Below, piece by piece: positions 55,401 to 63,077 of a DNA stretch of 64,000 bases (position 1 is its first letter; the number at the start of each line of letters is the position of its first letter). This stretch comes from Cognatishimia sp. SS12 (GTDB lineage: Bacteria > Pseudomonadota > Alphaproteobacteria > Rhodobacterales > Rhodobacteraceae). The position numbers and the translations under genes were made by a program. Under the pieces are notes generated by a model. That model was given only the letters and a program-made list of their open reading frames with translations, had not been told where the DNA came from and made no database searches. The stretch lies in assembly GCF_028369055.1 (NCBI RefSeq), contig NZ_JAQNCZ010000001.1, forward strand, positions 124,001 through 188,000, given 5' to 3'.

Positions 55401-57114
55401 TGCGTTATACCATGATGCACTGCGCGAAGCGGGGCATGACCCAAAGGCCTTTAAGGTCACGCTGATGCTGCATAGTTTTGTCGGCGCAGACCGCGAAGAA
55501 GTGCGCGAGATTGCGCGCGATCCGATGAAAGACTACCTGCGGTCTGCCGCTGGTCTGATCAAGCAATACGCATGGGCCTTCCCCGCCTTCAAGAAACCGG
55601 AAGGGGTGAAAAACCCCTTTGAACTCGATCTTGGCAGCCTGAATGACGAGGAACTGGAGGGCATCTTGGATTTTGCCTTCCTGCGCTATTTTGAAGATTC
55701 CGGCCTGTTTGGCACGGTGGAGGATTGCGTTGAAAAGGTTGAGGCGCTGAAAAAGATCGGCGTCACCGAAGTGGCCTGCCTGATTGATTACGGCATTGAT
55801 ACCGACGTGGTGCTTGAAGGTTTGAAACCGCTGGCCGAGGTTGTCGCGCGCTGTAACCACGGGGGCGGGGTGCGCAATGATGATGTGTCGATTGCTGGGC
55901 AGATCATGCGCCATAAGGCAACGCATCTGCAATGCACCCCCGCGATGGCGCGTATGCTGACGATGGACGAGAATGCCGCTGTCGCACTGGGGCAGATTGA
56001 CCAGATGTTGATCGGCGGCGAAGCGCTCTCTGGGACGCTTGTGGCTGAAATCAACGCGCTGACGGATGCGAAAATCACCAATATGTACGGGCCAACGGAA
56101 ACCACGATCTGGTCCTCCACCGCAGTCGCGCAAAGCGCCGACGGTGTCGTGAGCATCGGCACGCCGATTGCCAATACCCAGTTTTATGTGTTGGGCGAGA
56201 ATATGCAGCCTGTGCCGCTTGGCGTGGCAGGGGAGCTTTATATTGGTGGCGCCGGGGTCACGCGCGGCTATTGGCAGCGCCCGGAGCTGACCGCAGAACG
56301 CTTTGTTGATAGCCCGTTTGAGCCCGGCGCGCGGCTGTATCGCACCGGCGATCTGGTGCGGGCGCGTCTGGCAGGTGGGTATGATTTCATCGGGCGCGCC
56401 GATTTTCAGGTCAAACTGCGCGGCTATCGCATTGAGCTGGGCGAAATTGAAAGCCGCCTGGAAGAGATGGCCGAGGTGGCTCAGGCGGTGGTTATCGCGC
56501 GCGAGGATACGCCTGGCGATGTACGTCTGGTGGCCTACCTGCGCGGCAGCGCCGAGCCGGAGACCATGCGCGCCCATCTGGCGCAGCACATGCCTGATTA
56601 CATGGTGCCCAGTCACTTTGTGACGCTGCAGGATTTCCCCCTGACGCCAAATAAAAAGGTGGATCGCAAAGCTTTGCCCGCGCCGCAACAGCGCGCGCCG
56701 CGTGCGGCCGTTCTAAGTGCTGAAATTAACGTGAATTATGGCGCGCAATCATCTGATATTATGTCGAAAATATCGGAGATATGGTGCGATATTCTTGGGC
56801 TGGATTCCGTACATGCGGGGGACAATTTCTTTGACCTTGGCGGCCATAGTCTTTTGGCTGTTCAGGCCCATCGCCTGCTGCGGGACAGCCATGGGTATGA
56901 CAAGCTGTCGATCACCGACATTTTCCGTTTCCCGGTTCTGTCGGCGCTGGCGGACCGTGTGGCCAGCTTTGGTACGCCGCAGGTGCGCCCCTCCACAAAG
57001 CAACCTGCACCCGCGCCAACTGACTCTGTCGCTGGGAAAGGGGGCTCTGCACGACAAGAAATGATGTCAAAACGGCGCGCCCTGCGCGCCCGCCGCCGGG
57101 AGAAGAGCCCATGA
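52447..57114 (+). CDS. NRPS: formyltransferase, C remnant, adenylation domain split by luciferase-like monooxygenase, PCP
   Basis: A 1555-residue protein. Residues 1-305 are a formyltransferase like Met-tRNA formyltransferase, with Asn100, His102 (VNFHDG) and Asp141 (DEGDI). About 330-515 resembles the C-terminal half of a condensation domain without HHxxxDG. The adenylation domain runs from about 540, with YTSGSTG near 695 and FDIS at 740. It is interrupted at about 765-1135 by a flavin luciferase-like monooxygenase of the MupA/Atu3671 type, then resumes (NMYGPTETT near 1212, A10 Lys near 1403). A PCP with Ser1468 (GGHSL) follows, then a basic tail. Specificity residues read DILQIGMIW(K), close to the glycine code. 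There is no release domain. Initiation module, like LgrA. Confidence 0.93.
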   Translation: MNIERPSGQAPQRALMIGNESLLIECAKIWRAAGHDIAMILTRNDAIAAWAKAEGLPCQHHDGALSALTVKAEYDWLLSIANLQIIPERMLRAAQRGAVNFHDGPLPDYAGLNAPVWARLNGEYRHGISWHMIENGIDEGDILVQRLFDIRESDTALTLNTKSFGAALDSFPDVVAALSTATLPRQPQDLSKRRYFARDQRPEAFGRLSFDGTSSEIINMVRALDHGDYFNPLTCPKISLNGVIACVGAAEIASGQGQPGQILDVTEAALTVATADGAVTLSGLTDAMGRALQPADIAQAGQPLAAPQSPERLTAAQSKIAPHESFWRDVLAGFVPAKLPLIATSDEAADFASLPVDLPEGMSVAARLAAIALLAETSGSEAPAHLALVAEGMTHAAGYVAPWVPFALRPSEDTPLSAVVQSAEDQFARLCAKDSYALDLVARAPDIAPITDPDIAVICDPDASTLETVPLNLVMTEAGLRLRYDQNRVTEDHAARLMARLALIARQVADGALLRSALDPLPVAERDALVNTANETAVAVDLDQSMVAAIAAQAAETPDKTAVVFAHGTLTYAELEARATRTAAALIARGVQKGDIIGVHCKRSLDLVVACLAVMKAGAAYLPLDPSFPADRIALYIEDSATQLIITQSTISAELPDTAAQLLEIDVDASCQDTSPGARADLPAVSGRDLAYMIYTSGSTGRPKGVMVEHGNVANFFAGMDARIPPADDPVWLAVTSLSFDISVLELFYTLSRGYKLVLSGDESATQISNGPVGSGGTPMDFSLYYWGNDDGAGSGKYRLLLEGAKFADDNGFCAIWTPERHFHAFGGPYPNPSVTGAAVAGMTRNIGVRAGSCVAPLHHTARIAEEWAVIDNLTNGKAGLAIASGWQPDDFVLRPENTPPANKPAMFEQIKDLRKLWRGEAVEFARQDGSMMPVITQPRPVSEQPDLWVTTAGNPETWREAGRNGTHVLTHLLGQSIGEVAEKIALYHDALREAGHDPKAFKVTLMLHSFVGADREEVREIARDPMKDYLRSAAGLIKQYAWAFPAFKKPEGVKNPFELDLGSLNDEELEGILDFAFLRYFEDSGLFGTVEDCVEKVEALKKIGVTEVACLIDYGIDTDVVLEGLKPLAEVVARCNHGGGVRNDDVSIAGQIMRHKATHLQCTPAMARMLTMDENAAVALGQIDQMLIGGEALSGTLVAEINALTDAKITNMYGPTETTIWSSTAVAQSADGVVSIGTPIANTQFYVLGENMQPVPLGVAGELYIGGAGVTRGYWQRPELTAERFVDSPFEPGARLYRTGDLVRARLAGGYDFIGRADFQVKLRGYRIELGEIESRLEEMAEVAQAVVIAREDTPGDVRLVAYLRGSAEPETMRAHLAQHMPDYMVPSHFVTLQDFPLTPNKKVDRKALPAPQQRAPRAAVLSAEINVNYGAQSSDIMSKISEIWCDILGLDSVHAGDNFFDLGGHSLLAVQAHRLLRDSHGYDKLSITDIFRFPVLSALADRVASFGTPQVRPSTKQPAPAPTDSVAGKGGSARQEMMSKRRALRARRREKSP

Positions 57115-57836
57115 CCATGCCATTGCGCCAATTGTCCATGCTTGAAATGGCGGCCCGCACCATTGTGCCCGCGCGGGTTGCCGTGGCTGTCACCGCCGCC
57201 GACCACACGGCGGAGCCTTTGTGGCAGGCCGAAGAGGCCGCCATCGCCGCTGCGCGCCCGGCGCGCCGGGTCGAATTTACCGCAGGCCGGGCTGCGGCGC
57301 GCAAGGCGCTGCTGGCATTGGGGCGCGCGCCCTCGGCCATCCCGATGGGGGCGGATCGCGCCCCGGTCTGGCCGCGCGCAATTGTTGGCAGCATCGCCCA
57401 TGATGACCGCGCCTGTATCGCCGTGGTGGCAGAGCGGGACCGCATGCGCGCCATCGGCATAGATCTGGAACCCGACGCCCCACTGGAAGCAGACCTTTTT
57501 GGCGAGATTTGTCGCCCAGAAGAGCTGGCGTGGCTGCGGCAACTGCCGTTTGAGCGCCGGGGCCATGTCGCGCGCCGGTTTTTCAGCGCCAAAGAGGCCA
57601 TCTATAAATGCCAATATGCGGTCAGCCACGAAATGTTCGATTTTCACGCGCTGTCTTTGGTTTTTGATCATCAGGGGCGATTTGATGCGCGGTTAATGAA
57701 AGCGGTGCCGGGCTTTGATCACGGGGCCTTGTTCCGCGGAACGTCCATCAAGGCTGGTGATCAGATCCTGAGCCTGTGCCACATCGGCGAAGGGGTGGAT
57801 CTGGAAGATGATCACCGCAATTCAGTCATCGGATAA
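57111..57836 (+). CDS. 4'-phosphopantetheinyl transferase (EntD-like)
   Basis: A 241-residue Sfp/EntD-type enzyme that loads phosphopantetheine onto carrier domains. Motifs visible: GSIAHDD, GIDLEPD (Mg site) and FSAKEAIYK (W/F-x-x-K-E-A). Its ATG overlaps the NRPS stop by four bases, so it is made with the PKS/NRPS and presumably activates their ACP and PCP. It lies 93 bases before the Wzz/Wzc-like gene. Confidence 0.95.
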   Translation: MTMPLRQLSMLEMAARTIVPARVAVAVTAADHTAEPLWQAEEAAIAAARPARRVEFTAGRAAARKALLALGRAPSAIPMGADRAPVWPRAIVGSIAHDDRACIAVVAERDRMRAIGIDLEPDAPLEADLFGEICRPEELAWLRQLPFERRGHVARRFFSAKEAIYKCQYAVSHEMFDFHALSLVFDHQGRFDARLMKAVPGFDHGALFRGTSIKAGDQILSLCHIGEGVDLEDDHRNSVIG

Positions 57837-57929
57837 CCACATTCCGGTGGCAGAACCCTTAGAAACAAGATTAATGCAAACAGGGTCTTGGCGACAAAAC
57901 GACCGATTTGCAGAGGAATGAGTAGGCGA

Positions 57930-59204
57930 ATGAACAGGTTGGCGACCCTTGATGAGGTGATCAGCGCGGTATTGCGACATATCGTGCTTTTGGCGGTTGT
58001 GGTGGCAATTGGGGTGGTGGCTTCGCTCTTTTATGCGCTCAGCCTGCCGCGCGAATACGAAACCAGCGCGGTGATTCAGATTGAACAGCCACAGGTGCAG
58101 GCCCCGAATCTCAGCGGCGTGTCGTCGGTGAATGCGCAGACGCTGCAGCAGCTCCAGATCATCGAGCAACGGGTGATGTCGCGTGACAATCTGTTGGCGA
58201 TCATCAAAGCCGAAGGGCTGTTTGCGGCCGAGGCGGATTTGACCGACAACCAGAAAGTGGCGGCCCTGCGCCGATCGGCCAGCGTGATCCGCATTTCCGA
58301 TCCGGCGCTGGCCTGGCGGCCCGACGTGATCCCAACCGCGATGAATATCACCGTTCGCCTGGGCGACCCGGAGGTAGCGACCCGTGTGGCCAACACGCTT
58401 GTGGACAATGTGCTGGAAGAAAACCGCAGTCGTCGTGCGCTCCGTGCTAGCGAAACGCTGGCGTTTTTTGAAAGTGAAGAGCAACGCCTGGGCACCGAGA
58501 TCGAAGCGCTGGAGGCGCGGATTTCTGAATTCAAACGCAACAATGCCGACAGTCTTGATGGCGGATTGGCTGTGCACCGCGAAGAACTGGCGCTGCTGGA
58601 GCAGGAAAAATTGGCGGTGGATCGGGAAATCATTCAACTGACCAGCAGCACGCGCGGGACACGCAATTCCGTGGCCCAGAACCGGATCGAGCAGCTGGAA
58701 GAGCAGCGGCAGCTGCTGGAAGCGCGCATTGATCGCGTCCGGGTCTTTGTGGAAAGTGCGCCGGAAGCTGAACGCGAACTCAGCGGGCTGGAACGGGCGC
58801 TGATGAAGCTGACGGATCAGTATCAGGTCATCACGCGCAACCAGGCGGAGGCCGAAATGGGCGCGATGCTGGAGGCAAGCCAACAAAGCGAAAGCTTCCG
58901 CGTGCTCGAACGGGCCGTGGTGCCCGACTACCCGATTGCCCCGAACCGCAAAATGATTGCGCTTATGGGATGTATTTTGTCCGGGCTGGCCGGCCTTGCG
59001 TTGATTGCGGTGCTGGAATTGCGCAATCCGGTGATCCGTACAGAGCGGCAATTGGAGCGGCATTTGGCGTTGCGTGCAGTTGCCGTGATCCCCACGGTCC
59101 ACGTCGCCCATGAGAAAGCGCGCAGCCGTGTCTTCTGGGGGCTGGGCATTGCCTTGGCTGTCGTGGGCTTCGTTCTTGTGGCGGCCTATGTCTCGGCCCG
59201 CTAG
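57930..59204 (+). CDS. Wzz/Wzc-like chain-length determinant, no kinase domain
   Basis: A 424-residue inner-membrane protein: N-terminal transmembrane segment (about 18-36), periplasmic Wzz domain with long coiled coils (about 150-310, GNVR-type), and one or two C-terminal transmembrane segments (about 345-365 and 400-420). No Walker motifs or Tyr-rich tail, so it is not a BY-kinase. It should regulate polysaccharide chain length or export. ATG 57930 is preferred; ATG 57918 sits too close to AGAGGA. It ends the long operon at a perfect terminator. Confidence 0.88.
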   Translation: MNRLATLDEVISAVLRHIVLLAVVVAIGVVASLFYALSLPREYETSAVIQIEQPQVQAPNLSGVSSVNAQTLQQLQIIEQRVMSRDNLLAIIKAEGLFAAEADLTDNQKVAALRRSASVIRISDPALAWRPDVIPTAMNITVRLGDPEVATRVANTLVDNVLEENRSRRALRASETLAFFESEEQRLGTEIEALEARISEFKRNNADSLDGGLAVHREELALLEQEKLAVDREIIQLTSSTRGTRNSVAQNRIEQLEEQRQLLEARIDRVRVFVESAPEAERELSGLERALMKLTDQYQVITRNQAEAEMGAMLEASQQSESFRVLERAVVPDYPIAPNRKMIALMGCILSGLAGLALIAVLELRNPVIRTERQLERHLALRAVAVIPTVHVAHEKARSRVFWGLGIALAVVGFVLVAAYVSAR

Positions 59205-59250
59205 CGACTCGGGCGCACTTTAAATCAAATTGATTCCATTACAGAAATCA

Positions 59251-59273
59251 GGCGCCACATTGGCGCCTTTTTT
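59251..59273 (+). terminator. terminator of the GT2-PKS-NRPS-Wzz operon
   Basis: Perfect GGCGCCA (59251-59257), loop CAT, TGGCGCC (59261-59267), followed by six T residues. It lies 47 bases after the Wzz-like stop. Confidence 0.9.
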
Positions 59274-59772
59274 CATGTGCGCGTGCCTTAATTGCGAATC
59301 AAATTGTGACCCGCCATAGGGTTAGGTTTCCGCATTATGCACGCATGACGTTTAATTTATTAATGATCCTAGGATTGAGGGGGAATTGGAAACGCCGCTT
59401 TTTGGCGAATTATGGACAATCGCAGGTAAGTGTCGGGATTTGTTAAGAAATGGAAAAAATCACCCGGCAAATTGGGCTTAATTTTGGCAATTTCGGATAG
59501 GATTTTGCCATACTTTAGAAAATATCGTTTAAAAACAATACGCTAAACCTATGCGTGTATGGTAATTTTCTGGACGATTTTTGCCACATTTGATACTGTT
59601 TCTTTGAAAGTTGAATTAGACGCAGATTACGACAGAGACGGAATTCCCGCCCAAACTGAATTTCAGTATCGGGGGCACGATAAGGCGGGAGGACTTCCAG
59701 ACACCTCAGGGACAAACGCATGCTTTGCATGCGATGGGGCGTTGTTGTCTGCAATCCTGGGAAGGAATTGGG
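59274..59772 (+). promoter_or_regulatory. AT-rich leader region before the ExoY-like gene
   Basis: About 500 bases without a supportable gene between a terminator and the glycosyl-1-phosphate transferase gene. It is clearly AT-richer than its surroundings, with runs such as TTTAATTTATTAATGAT and TTTAAAAACAATACG. It contains the perfect palindrome GCATGC-TTT-GCATGC at 59718-59732, some 40 bases before the start codon. It probably holds the promoter and a long 5' leader of the initiating transferase, the usual control point of such pathways (inference). Confidence 0.5.
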
Positions 59773-60441
59773 ATGGCTTATTTGGATCGGCGCGTGATCG
59801 CGCTCGAGACGATTGCAGTGAAAGGATCGGCCCCCGGTCTGTATGCTGCGTTTTTCAAACGTGCCTTTGATCTGGCCTGTGTGGCGCTTCTGGCGTTGCC
59901 AGTGGCAGTCGTTGTCGGCTTTCTGGCGCTTTTCGTGGCGCTGGATGGGTATTCGGCGTTTTATCTGCAAAAGCGGATCGGCCGGAATGGCAAAGTGTTT
60001 TACATGGTCAAGCTGCGCAGCATGGTCAAAAATGCAGACCTGATACTGGAGGGGCATCTGGCGCGCAACCCAGAGGCGCGCGCTGAATGGGACGAAAAAC
60101 AAAAGCTGAAGAATGACCCGCGCATCACCAAAGTCGGTAAATTCATCCGCAAGACCTCGCTTGATGAACTGCCGCAGCTTTGGAATGTTCTGATGGGCGA
60201 TATGTCTTTGGTTGGGCCGCGCCCCATGATGGAAGACCAGAAATCCATCTATCCGGGTGCAGATTATTACAAGCTGCGTCCAGGCATCACCGGGCTGTGG
60301 CAGGTGTCAGAACGCAACGAAGCCAGCTTTGCCCAGCGCGCCTTTTACGACAACATGTATTACGACGATCTGGGTTTTGTCAGCGATCTGAAAATCATGC
60401 TGCGCACCGTGGCGGTTGTGCTGACCGCAAAAGGGCACTGA
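59773..60441 (+). CDS. ExoY-like undecaprenyl-phosphate sugar-1-phosphate transferase
   Basis: Initiates polysaccharide repeat-unit assembly by moving a sugar-1-phosphate onto undecaprenyl phosphate at the inner membrane. 222 residues with one membrane anchor (about 30-55) and the bacterial-sugar-transferase motifs KLRSMV, DELPQLWNVL, GPRP and PGITGLWQV. The short form without extra N-terminal helices is of ExoY/WbaP-C type. ATG 59773 has GGAAGGA. It is followed by a terminator, so it is a single-gene transcript with a long leader. Confidence 0.93.
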   Translation: MAYLDRRVIALETIAVKGSAPGLYAAFFKRAFDLACVALLALPVAVVVGFLALFVALDGYSAFYLQKRIGRNGKVFYMVKLRSMVKNADLILEGHLARNPEARAEWDEKQKLKNDPRITKVGKFIRKTSLDELPQLWNVLMGDMSLVGPRPMMEDQKSIYPGADYYKLRPGITGLWQVSERNEASFAQRAFYDNMYYDDLGFVSDLKIMLRTVAVVLTAKGH

Positions 60442-60484
60442 CCGACCGACGAATTTGTACCCGTAACGAGTGAATTGAGAAGAG

Positions 60485-60514
60485 CACGCCATGAAAATGG
60501 CGTGTTTTCTTTTT
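60485..60514 (+). terminator. terminator of the ExoY-like gene
   Basis: Perfect CACGCCAT (60485-60492), loop GAAA, ATGGCGTG (60497-60504), followed by TTTTCTTTTT. Confidence 0.88.
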
Positions 60515-60565
60515 AGGGTGACTCTCAAGTAAGATATCGCAGGGCGACTCGGCCCATATCGGTGC

Positions 60566-62128
60566 ATGAGCAGTCAAAGGATCAAAGCGCAGATGCCCAA
60601 CAGCATTGCCTTTCTGGTGTTGGCCAGTTGGCCCTTGATCATGGTGGGGCTATTCCGCGCCATGCCGCCGGCGCGCGCGCTGATCTGGTCGTTTCTGGGG
60701 GCCTATCTGCTGCTGCCACCCAACCCGACCGCTTTTGATTTTCCGCTGATGCCGCCGATCAACAAGTTGACGTTGCCCAATCTGACATCGCTGTTTCTGG
60801 TGATCTTCATGCTGCGCATTCAGGTCAAATGGTTGCCGGAGTCGCTCTGGGGCAAGGTGCTGACGCTGGTCTTTGTCTTTAGCCCGCTGTTCACCGTGCT
60901 GACAAATTCCGAGCCTGTGCTTTTTGCGACGGGCGGGTTGCGCGGGCTGTATTTCATGGATGTCATTGCCCTTGTGATGACGCAAATGATGTTGTTGATC
61001 AGCTTTACCCTGGCGCGGCAATTCCTGACCACCAAAGAAGATATGCGCGATCTGCTCATCGCGCTCTGTATTGCGGGGCTATTCTATTCCTTTCCGATGC
61101 TGCTTGAGGTCCGTCTGAGCCCGCAACTTAATGTTTGGATCTATGGCTATTTCCAGCACGCCTTTGATCAGATGATGCGCAACGGCGGCTTCCGCGCCAT
61201 CGTGTTTCTGAACCACGGTATTTGGGCGGCGATGTTCATCATGATGGCGTTGGCCGCAACCGCGACATTGACGAAATATGCCGAAGGGCGCGCGCGGCTG
61301 CTGTTTGGTTGTGCCACGGTCTTTCTGTTCGTGGTTCTGGTCCTGAACAAAACGCTCAGCCCGCTGATCTATGGATTGGTTTTCTTGGCGCTGGTCTTCC
61401 TGACCAATTGGCGCATGCATTTGCGCCTTGCACTGTTGCTGGCCTCGCTGACCATTGCCTACCCGCTGATCAAGGGCGTGCAGATGGTTCCCGAGACGCA
61501 GATCCTGGCCGCGGCCAGCGCGGTGCACGAAGAGCGGGCGCGCTCGCTCAAGTTCCGATTTGACCAAGAGACGATCCTGCTGGACCGCGCCGCAGAAAAA
61601 CCGATCTTTGGCTGGGGCACCTGGGGCCGCAACCAAATTCTTGACCCGGTGACAGGACGCATCCAGTCGATCAGCGACGGGCGCTGGATCATCACAATTG
61701 GCGTGTTTGGCTGGGTTGGTTTTCTGGCAGAGTTTGGACTTTTGGCGCTGCCGATCTTTCTGCTGGCCTTCGAGGCCGGGCGCGCAAAGAAAACGACGGA
61801 GCGCCTCCGGCAACGACATGCGCGCGCGGACATTCCCATTCGCCGCAAAGAGGAGCGGATGGTTTCGGAGCAAGCCGTTTCACCGATGGCCGGCGCGATG
61901 GCATTGATTCTGGCGCTGAACATGGTTGATCTGCTGCCCAATGCGACGCTGACACCACTGACATGGATCTTGTCAGGGGCGCTGCTCGGCTATGCAGAGG
62001 CGCTGAATGCGCAGGTTTCCGAGCTTGGCGAGCGCGCGCGTTCCATGCGGCGCACAGCGCTCTCAGGCACGCAGATGTTGGCACGCAACGCCCCGGAGTT
62101 GCCAAAGCCCCACCGGCGCAAGATCTGA
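60566..62128 (+). CDS. Wzy-like polysaccharide polymerase
   Basis: A 520-residue membrane protein with about ten hydrophobic segments and a large loop (about residues 315-375) containing FRFDQE...GWGTW, as in O-antigen ligase/polymerase (Wzy/WaaL) proteins. It should polymerise the flipped repeat units in the periplasm. Start ATG 60566 or ATG 60593 (MPNSIAF, with AAGGA 12 bases before); I could not decide. It ends directly at the convergent WecG-like stop. Confidence 0.85.
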   Translation: MSSQRIKAQMPNSIAFLVLASWPLIMVGLFRAMPPARALIWSFLGAYLLLPPNPTAFDFPLMPPINKLTLPNLTSLFLVIFMLRIQVKWLPESLWGKVLTLVFVFSPLFTVLTNSEPVLFATGGLRGLYFMDVIALVMTQMMLLISFTLARQFLTTKEDMRDLLIALCIAGLFYSFPMLLEVRLSPQLNVWIYGYFQHAFDQMMRNGGFRAIVFLNHGIWAAMFIMMALAATATLTKYAEGRARLLFGCATVFLFVVLVLNKTLSPLIYGLVFLALVFLTNWRMHLRLALLLASLTIAYPLIKGVQMVPETQILAAASAVHEERARSLKFRFDQETILLDRAAEKPIFGWGTWGRNQILDPVTGRIQSISDGRWIITIGVFGWVGFLAEFGLLALPIFLLAFEAGRAKKTTERLRQRHARADIPIRRKEERMVSEQAVSPMAGAMALILALNMVDLLPNATLTPLTWILSGALLGYAEALNAQVSELGERARSMRRTALSGTQMLARNAPELPKPHRRKI

Positions 62129-62890
62129 TCAGCGTCGCGCCGCGCGGCGTTGCCTGAGCGCGTTTGTCACCTGTGCGGGCAGGATCGCGAAACACAGCAT
62201 GTAGCGTTTAAACAACCGTTTGGGATTGCTCATCATGCGCCAAAACCATTCAATCGCCAGTGCGCGGGCCCATTTCGGGGCGCGGGTCTGATGTCCGGCC
62301 AGAAAATCAAGCCCGGCCCCAATGCTGGCATAGCCAATGCCCGGTGTCAGCTCTCGACCGCGCGCGGCCAACCGTTCCTGTTTGGGCGCTCCCAGCGCCA
62401 GAAAACACAGCGCGGCCCCTGAGGATTCGATTTCTTTCAGCGCGGCTGCGGCCTCTGGCCCGTCTGGATCAAACCCGAAGGGTGGGGCAATCATTGCGGC
62501 AATCTCAAGCCCCGGTACCGCGCTGCGCATTGTGTCAGCTGCGCCTTTCAGCGCCGCGTCGGTGCTGCCCAGAAAGGCCACGCTTTTTCCTGCGAGCGCG
62601 GCCCACCGCGCCAGCGGCAGGCACAGGTCCGAACCGGGCACAAGCTCGATCGGGGTGCCTGCCAATTTGGACAGCCAGACAATTGGCCGCCCATCGGCCA
62701 CCACCAAATCCTGCGCCTGATACGCCGCATAAAACGCCGGATCCGCATTCATTTTCACCAGGTGGTCAAGGTTGAGCGTTGCGAGGGCAAATCCTTGATC
62801 TTGTGCGAATTTTTCCTGAACGCACTGCTGTAGATGCGCGCGCGTGGGCACATTGATCGCAATTTCACCATTTGCGGTTTCAAACGCCAT
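62129..62890 (-). CDS. WecG/TagA/CpsF-family glycosyltransferase
   Basis: A 253-residue GT26 enzyme that adds the second sugar to a lipid-linked primer. Motifs: ATLNLDHL, ADGRPIVWL, the GS-D-AL and PPFGF region, and the LALGAPKQE motif of the family. Start ATG 62890 with GGGAG; the frame extends 12 codons more. Its stop abuts the convergent polymerase stop. Confidence 0.93.
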   Translation of the reverse strand: MAFETANGEIAINVPTRAHLQQCVQEKFAQDQGFALATLNLDHLVKMNADPAFYAAYQAQDLVVADGRPIVWLSKLAGTPIELVPGSDLCLPLARWAALAGKSVAFLGSTDAALKGAADTMRSAVPGLEIAAMIAPPFGFDPDGPEAAAALKEIESSGAALCFLALGAPKQERLAARGRELTPGIGYASIGAGLDFLAGHQTRAPKWARALAIEWFWRMMSNPKRLFKRYMLCFAILPAQVTNALRQRRAARR

Positions 62891-63077
62891 AAAACACTCC
62901 CGTCGCTCCGGCACATGGTTTAGCATGCCCGTAGGATAATGCCATCTCGCATGGCGCGGTTATTGCAATGTGCGGCAATTGCCCGACGGGTGACTTAATC
63001 TTGTCGAGATTCAGGGCTAGCACGCAGGCGAGACCTCCGTAAAAACGGATGCAGAAGAAGGGCGAGCAGGCCAAGCT

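Noticed and set aside
57822-59111. 429-codon frame antisense to the Wzz-like gene
   Set aside because: The plus-strand protein has clear membrane segments and coiled coils; the antisense product has none.
59284-59365. TTAA-containing stretches that could be CtrA sites
   Set aside because: Spacings do not match TTAA-N7-TTAA; in AT-rich DNA such matches are expected by chance.
59559-59870. 103-codon frame in the leader of the ExoY-like gene
   Set aside because: No ribosome site or domain, and it overlaps the start of the transferase in another frame.
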